Part shown: positions 4,269 through 7,686 of the stretch, piece by piece
Numbering within the stretch: the first letter of the stretch is position 1
Layout: every line of letters begins with the position of its first letter
DNA from: an uncultured Micrococcales bacterium
GTDB taxonomy: Bacteria; Actinomycetota; Actinomycetes; Actinomycetales; Microbacteriaceae
Reading direction: 5' to 3'
NCBI GenBank assembly: GCA_903853515.1
Contig: CAINTU010000166.1
Location: 1 to 7,686, forward strand
Length of the DNA stretch: 7,686 nt
Notes under the pieces: generated by a model
Told to the model about the DNA's origin: nothing
The model's database searches: none
The model's input: only the letters and a program-made list of their open reading frames with translations
Position numbers and translations under genes: made by a program

Positions 4269-6368
4269 GATTTTTGTGGCAGTGCTGGTCTTGCTGATCG
4301 ATGAATAGCCGGCCTTAGAGCCAGTCACTGTAAGGCTTAGTTTGTGTCCCTTTTGTTTGGCAAGCACTTTATAGGTCGCTGAAGTTGCCTTGGGTATCGC
4401 CTTGCCGTCGAGCAGCCATTGGTATGCAAATGTCACGCCAGAAGCCCAACCTGTTGCGGCAGCCTTAACGGTTTTGCCGACTTTGATTGTGCCCGTGATT
4501 TTGGGCAAAGCGGTTTTTGAAATCACACCGACTTTGACAGTCGCCGCGTCGCTTATGCCCGCTGCATTGTTATAGCCGTCTTTAGCGCCATAGACACGAA
4601 GCACGATAATCTGCCCTAGGTCTGCTGCCGTCAAAACATAACTAGTCGTCGTGCTCACAATCGTTGGCACGTCGCTTAAGTTGTGAACTTCAAACCACTT
4701 ATAGGTATAGGTAGTTGTAGCTGGCGCCCACTCGCCAGAGTTTGCCGTGAGAGTATTGCCGACCAAGGCAGCGCCCACAATCGTGGGTTTACCGACACTG
4801 AAGTTTAGAAGTGTTGGTGGCTTGATAGTTTCACCGACCACAAACGCAATCAAATCTGCTGCAGTAACACCCGCGCCTGAGTCGGCAACAACACTCACGA
4901 GAGCATCTTGCATCTTTGAATACACGTGTGAAGACTGACAGCTGGTGCCGTTATCGGCCTTCACTGTGGTTTTTGCGCCATCCCCCCAGTTGTATGTGCA
5001 GTTGATGTTATCGCCTGAGCCAAGGTCACTGACCGTGGCTGAAATCGTAATCGTGTCACCCGGTGCAGGCACATAATCGGCCGGCAGAGCAGCAATCGAA
5101 ACGGTAGGTGGCCCCGCCTGAACAAAAAAGTCAATGTCATAGTCAAAGGCAGATGAACCCTCTGAATCCCAGCCGTCAATTCTTGCAGTGTATTCACCTG
5201 CCTTGGGGCATGTAGCGTGGGCAAGCGCGATGCTGAGACCTGACAGAATCGGTTGCTTACCGGTCTCTGCGATTGTGCAGTCGGCGACGGTGCCGTTGAT
5301 GCCGTGAACTTGCCAAGATGTTGAGACGGTATCGCTCGTGGCCTTGAAGTTTTCTAGACCCGCATCAAGTTTGATTGGCTTGTTTGCGATACCGGTGAAA
5401 GCCGGCGCGCTGCCGCCTTCACCGATGCCTGATTGACCAGCTGGTGCTGGTGTTGTCGTAGTTTGGCAAAGTGGATCTGCTGAATCGACCTTGCCGTTGC
5501 CGTTATCGTCAACACCGTTGTTGCATGACTCTGGTGCAACCGTTGACAAGCTGCCAGCCTTAATCATCACGACCGAATCGAGCACCTGATCGCTAGTGTC
5601 GGCAATTGCGAGCTTTAGGTGATTCGTCTGACCAGCCGTAACATTGGCGCTGCACACCAGCTCAACACTTAGGCCGTCAGATTCAATGTTGATTGGGTTG
5701 GCCGGTGGATTCGAGAATGAATTGTCTCGAAACAAATTCGAGTTGACAGTTGCGTTGATGGTGTCAATCGACACCGGCAAGGTTTTGGTGTTGTCGGTCG
5801 GGTCTGGCACTGTTGCGCAATTCGTGCCGTCAACAAAGAAGCCGAACACATCGTTGTATTGATTAACCCATTCGAGGTATTCATCGCTGCCAAAAACATA
5901 TGTGAAATAGATTTTGTTGGTCGTCGGCACAAAGTCAAACTCGAGCGATGCAGCATCAAATGTGAGCGGGTTCACGGTCTGCGAGCCGGCAACTAGAGCA
6001 TCTAAATCGGTGTCGTTAGCGCCAGTCATAACACCGGTAATAGAGTCGCTCTTATTGGGGCCAACAATGTCTGCAACGTTGCCCGACGAGAGAATCACGC
6101 CAGAGTTGAACCCGGCAACCTGGGGATCAACGATGTTCACCTGGCCAGCCTGAGCGTTGTCGCCGTGATAAACAACGTTGCTTACGCTCACACCGACCCC
6201 CGCAAGTTGTTGAGCGAGCGTGGCTGGCGTAACACCAAGGGCGTTCAAGTCTGAAGTTGTGATTGAGTTGGGCACTGTGACATTAGCGGCATTAGCGCTG
6301 GCGATTGGTTGAAGAGCTGCGAATACTGCGATCAGAGCTGCGGTAACAACTGTGGCGATTCTTTTCAT
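4263..6368 (-). CDS. secreted choice-of-anchor L domain protein with PKD-like and Ig-like modules
   Basis: The ATG at 6368 gives 701 residues. A longer reading from 6407 would add 13 residues before the signal peptide and pass through the promoter, so it is rejected. Order: Sec signal (MKRIATVVTA..., cleavage near ANA-AN, 27-28); choice-of-anchor L domain (about 30-270), with hallmark VFGSDEYLEWVNQYNDVFGFFVDG (158-181 by position) and the NCATVP and PVSIDTIN segments; a Cys-bracketed Asp/Asn-rich Ca-binding-like motif (282-301); a Thr/Pro linker (303-311); two PKD- or Ig-like modules (about 321-418 and 420-511); and two tandem Ig-like repeats (about 526-613 and 620-701), the second with the common GKTVKA...YQWLLDG...SKAGY pattern. 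Eight cysteines fall as one pair per module: 184/239, 282/301, 364/387 and 457/477. There is no LPXTG, C-terminal TM or other sorting tail. The protein is probably released or held at the surface non-covalently; the ligand is unknown. Confidence 0.85.
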   Translation of the reverse strand: MKRIATVVTAALIAVFAALQPIASANAANVTVPNSITTSDLNALGVTPATLAQQLAGVGVSVSNVVYHGDNAQAGQVNIVDPQVAGFNSGVILSSGNVADIVGPNKSDSITGVMTGANDTDLDALVAGSQTVNPLTFDAASLEFDFVPTTNKIYFTYVFGSDEYLEWVNQYNDVFGFFVDGTNCATVPDPTDNTKTLPVSIDTINATVNSNLFRDNSFSNPPANPINIESDGLSVELVCSANVTAGQTNHLKLAIADTSDQVLDSVVMIKAGSLSTVAPESCNNGVDDNGNGKVDSADPLCQTTTTPAPAGQSGIGEGGSAPAFTGIANKPIKLDAGLENFKATSDTVSTSWQVHGINGTVADCTIAETGKQPILSGLSIALAHATCPKAGEYTARIDGWDSEGSSAFDYDIDFFVQAGPPTVSIAALPADYVPAPGDTITISATVSDLGSGDNINCTYNWGDGAKTTVKADNGTSCQSSHVYSKMQDALVSVVADSGAGVTAADLIAFVVGETIKPPTLLNFSVGKPTIVGAALVGNTLTANSGEWAPATTTYTYKWFEVHNLSDVPTIVSTTTSYVLTAADLGQIIVLRVYGAKDGYNNAAGISDAATVKVGVISKTALPKITGTIKVGKTVKAAATGWASGVTFAYQWLLDGKAIPKATSATYKVLAKQKGHKLSLTVTGSKAGYSSISKTSTATKIG

Positions 6369-6374
6369 ATCTGC

Positions 6375-6380
6375 AGAATA
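6375..6380 (-). promoter_or_regulatory. -10 box of the choice-of-anchor L gene (leaderless start)
   Basis: On the minus strand TATTCT is followed by GCAGAT and then the ATG at 6368. The six-base gap places the transcript start on the initiator codon and supports 6368 over the upstream ATG at 6407. There is no ribosome binding site, and the -35 is not clear. Confidence 0.6.
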
Positions 6381-6412
6381 CTCTTGTGACCCAATTGATG
6401 ACAGCAAGGATT

Positions 6413-6430
6413 GGCTAGCCTAAGCTGGCC
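6413..6430. repeat. short hairpin-like dyad upstream of cysK
   Basis: GGCTAGC-CTAA-GCTGGCC forms a 7-bp stem with one T-G wobble and a four-base loop; its left part, GGCTAGCC, is itself a perfect 8-bp palindrome. It lies 45 bases upstream of the choice-of-anchor L start and about 90 bases upstream of cysK. Since both flanking promoters appear leaderless and point away from it, it would act as DNA, for example as an operator, rather than as an RNA hairpin. There is no T-tract. Confidence 0.4.
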
Positions 6431-6431
6431 T

Positions 6432-6459
6432 GCGCCAATGCAGATTAGTCAATCGGCGC
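6432..6459. repeat. bulged dyad upstream of cysK
   Basis: GCGCC (6432-6436) is complementary to GGCGC (6455-6459), and inside them GATT (6443-6446) is complementary to AATC (6451-6454) around AGTC. Six bases (AATGCA) are unpaired on the left side only. With the neighbouring dyad at 6413-6430 it makes a compact symmetrical region in the divergent spacer, suitable for a regulator of cysK or of the choice-of-anchor L gene. No known consensus was recognised. Confidence 0.3.
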
Positions 6460-6508
6460 CTGTTACCTGATGTTTAGTTTGACCTCAGTGTGGGTTTAGA
6501 TTTTGGCC

Positions 6509-6514
6509 TAAGTT
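6509..6514 (+). promoter_or_regulatory. -10 box of the cysK-cysE operon (leaderless start)
   Basis: TAAGTT fits TANNNT and ends six bases (TGAAGA) before the ATG at 6521. The purines GAAGA touch the start codon, too close to be a ribosome binding site. Further upstream, GTTTAG occurs at 6472-6477 and 6494-6499, 22 bases apart, each followed by a related T-rich stretch ending in ACC or GCC; this could be a regulator site, but the evidence is weak. Confidence 0.5.
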
Positions 6515-6520
6515 TGAAGA

Positions 6521-7453
6521 ATGACCATTTATAACAACATCACCCAGGTAGTGGGTAACACACCCCTCGTTCGCCTAAACCGAGTGATTGAAGGCCAGGC
6601 CGAAGTCTTGGCAAAACTTGAATTTTATAACCCGTCATCGACGGTTAAAGACCGCATCGGTATCGCAATGGTTGATGCTGCTGAGCGCTCTGGTGAACTT
6701 AAGGCAGGCGGCACTATTGTCGAGGCAACCAGCGGCAACACCGGAATCGCTTTGGCAATGGTTGGTGCCGCTCGCGGCTATCGCGTGATCTTGACCATGC
6801 CCGATTCGATGAGCCGTGAACGCCGAGCGCTGTTGCGCGCATACGGCGCTGAACTCGTGCTCACGCCAGCAGCCGAAGGCATGCGCGGCGCTGTTGCAAA
6901 AGCCGAAGAGATCGGTGCGGCAGATGGTGCCGTGCTAGTGCGCCAATTTGCCAATGAGGCTAACCCAGCGATTCACCGCGCCACAACCGCACAAGAAATT
7001 TGGCGCGACACCGATGGCAAAGTGGCGGCCCTAGTTGCCGGCATCGGCACCGGCGGAACCATCACGGGTATTGGCCAGGTGCTCAAAGAAAAAAACGCAG
7101 CCATCAAAGTTTTCGGTGTTGAACCAGCTGCTTCGCCAATCCTGAACGGTGGCACCCCAGCCGGGCACCCAATTCAGGGCATCGGCGCTAACTTTATTCC
7201 AGAGATTCTCGACACCAGCGTCTATACCGAAGTGCTCGATGCAACAGCCGATGATGCTGTGAAATGGGCGCGTGCCCTTGCCTCGAAAGAAGGAATCCTT
7301 GGTGGTATTTCGAGTGGCGCGGCGGTGTGGGCTGCGAATGAGATCAGCAAGCGCGATGAATTTGCCGGCAAGCAGATTGTTGTGATTATTCCTTCGTTTG
7401 GTGAGCGTTACCTGTCAACAATCTTGTTCAAGGATCTAGTCGACCTAGACTAA
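6521..7453 (+). CDS. cysK: cysteine synthase A (O-acetylserine sulfhydrylase)
   Basis: This cytoplasmic PLP enzyme converts O-acetyl-L-serine and sulfide to L-cysteine and acetate. Its 310 residues are full family length and follow Mycobacterium tuberculosis CysK1, as remembered, almost without gaps. Visible landmarks are ITQVVGNTPLVRLNR (7-21), the PLP lysine in PSSTVKDRIG (Lys43), the substrate loop TSGNTG (70-75), the PLP-phosphate loop GTGGT (176-180), the HPIQGIGANF segment (216-225), GISSGAA (262-268) and PSFGERYLST (291-300). It heads an operon with cysE, whose TTG start lies seven bases after its TAA. The CysE C-terminal tail normally binds the CysK active site to form the cysteine synthase complex; that tail is outside the window. 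No cysteine-responsive riboswitch or T-box is seen, and the leaderless start leaves no room for one. Cystathionine beta-synthase is excluded by length and motifs. Confidence 0.95.
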   Translation: MTIYNNITQVVGNTPLVRLNRVIEGQAEVLAKLEFYNPSSTVKDRIGIAMVDAAERSGELKAGGTIVEATSGNTGIALAMVGAARGYRVILTMPDSMSRERRALLRAYGAELVLTPAAEGMRGAVAKAEEIGAADGAVLVRQFANEANPAIHRATTAQEIWRDTDGKVAALVAGIGTGGTITGIGQVLKEKNAAIKVFGVEPAASPILNGGTPAGHPIQGIGANFIPEILDTSVYTEVLDATADDAVKWARALASKEGILGGISSGAAVWAANEISKRDEFAGKQIVVIIPSFGERYLSTILFKDLVDLD

Positions 7454-7460
7454 ATACACT

Positions 7461-7686
7461 TTGATACGTTTTAGAGAAGACATCGCCAACGGCCTTGCGC
7501 ACGATCCATCGACGCGCACCGGGTTCGAGCTCTTTCTAACCAGCCCAGGTTTGCATGCTGTTTGGGGATATCGCGTTGCCAATTGGCTCTGGCGTCGCGG
7601 AAGGCGCATCTTGGCGCGAATGCTTTCAAACTGGCTGCGCTTTTTAACCGGTATCGAGATTCATCCCGGCGCCCAGATTGGTCGCA
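7461..7686 (+). CDS. cysE: serine O-acetyltransferase, N-terminal part (runs off right edge)
   Basis: Seventy-five codons are visible, reading from (L/M)IRFREDIANGLAHDPS to GIEIHPGAQIGR. The helical N-terminal domain of serine acetyltransferase is recognisable in REDI (5-8), PGLHAVWGYRVANWLW (29-44) and the start of the left-handed beta-helix, IEIHPGAQIG (65-74). The enzyme transfers acetyl from acetyl-CoA to L-serine, making the O-acetylserine used by CysK, and is usually feedback-inhibited by cysteine. An in-frame TAG at 7446-7448 leaves TTG at 7461 as the only plausible start near the conserved N-terminus; there is no ATG or GTG in frame before the body of the domain. The start has no Shine-Dalgarno sequence and lies seven bases after the cysK stop, so translation probably depends on cysK translation. 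The N-terminus is short, as in many actinobacterial and Bacillus-type CysE proteins. Confidence 0.92.
   Translation, partial: MIRFREDIANGLAHDPSTRTGFELFLTSPGLHAVWGYRVANWLWRRGRRILARMLSNWLRFLTGIEIHPGAQIGR

Noticed and set aside
4257..4275. Possible intrinsic terminator (GGC-CGATTA-GCC followed closely by TTTTT)
   Set aside because: The stem is only three G-C pairs and the T-tract lies inside the convergent coding sequence; it is too weak to call.
6369..6407. N-terminal extension of the choice-of-anchor L protein to an ATG at 6407
   Set aside because: It would put 13 polar residues before a well-formed signal peptide and would read through the TATTCT promoter box; the ATG at 6368 fits both the signal peptide and the promoter.
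6369..6520. A riboswitch or T-box controlling cysK
   Set aside because: No conserved riboswitch core or T-box sequence was recognised, and the TAAGTT box directly before the ATG leaves no untranslated leader.
1..7686. Mobile element, phage, CRISPR, toxin-antitoxin or defence genes
   Set aside because: No transposase, integrase, spaced direct repeats of CRISPR type, tRNA, or defence-family protein could be recognised on either strand.

Overview
The window looks like actinobacterial chromosome, with roughly half G+C by eye. The gene at the right edge of the complete set is a very close match to mycobacterial-type CysK1. Most first-in-operon genes have a TANNNT -10 box placed 6-7 bases before the ATG with no Shine-Dalgarno sequence, a leaderless arrangement common in Actinobacteria. 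The moderate G+C, compact spacing and gene content would suit a small-genome Microbacteriaceae-type actinobacterium; that placement is inference, not shown by a marker gene.

Layout, left to right. Positions 1-136 (minus) hold the N-terminal 45 codons of a zinc-dependent threonine-3-dehydrogenase-type enzyme running off the left edge. A 116-bp divergent spacer follows, with a short dyad. Positions 253-2040 (plus) encode an exported FAD-dependent oxidoreductase. Converging on it is a two-gene minus-strand operon: an exported Tat-type NodB polysaccharide deacetylase (2713-3429), whose stop overlaps the start of pyroglutamyl peptidase (2084-2713). Divergent from the deacetylase is a six-TM Pr6Pr-type membrane protein (3511-4188, plus). 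Converging on that is a 701-residue secreted multidomain protein with a choice-of-anchor L domain, a Ca-binding-like motif, PKD-like modules and two Ig-like repeats (4263-6368, minus). After a 152-bp divergent spacer with two dyads comes the cysteine operon: cysK (6521-7453) and the first 75 codons of cysE (7461 to the right edge, TTG start).

The genes fall into an envelope/surface group (oxidoreductase, deacetylase, membrane protein, choice-of-anchor L protein) flanked by amino-acid metabolism (threonine catabolism on the left, O-acetylserine/cysteine synthesis on the right). cysK and cysE are the only pair with a clear joint function; the products of the envelope group share a location, but no common pathway is evident.

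The least expected structure is non-coding. Both convergent gene junctions (2037-2078 and about 4199-4268) are built almost entirely from degenerate tandem repeats with the same 14-bp period but different unit sequences, and neither has a recognisable intrinsic terminator. No phage, transposon, CRISPR, defence or RNA gene was found, and no gene-free stretch exceeds 300 bp.
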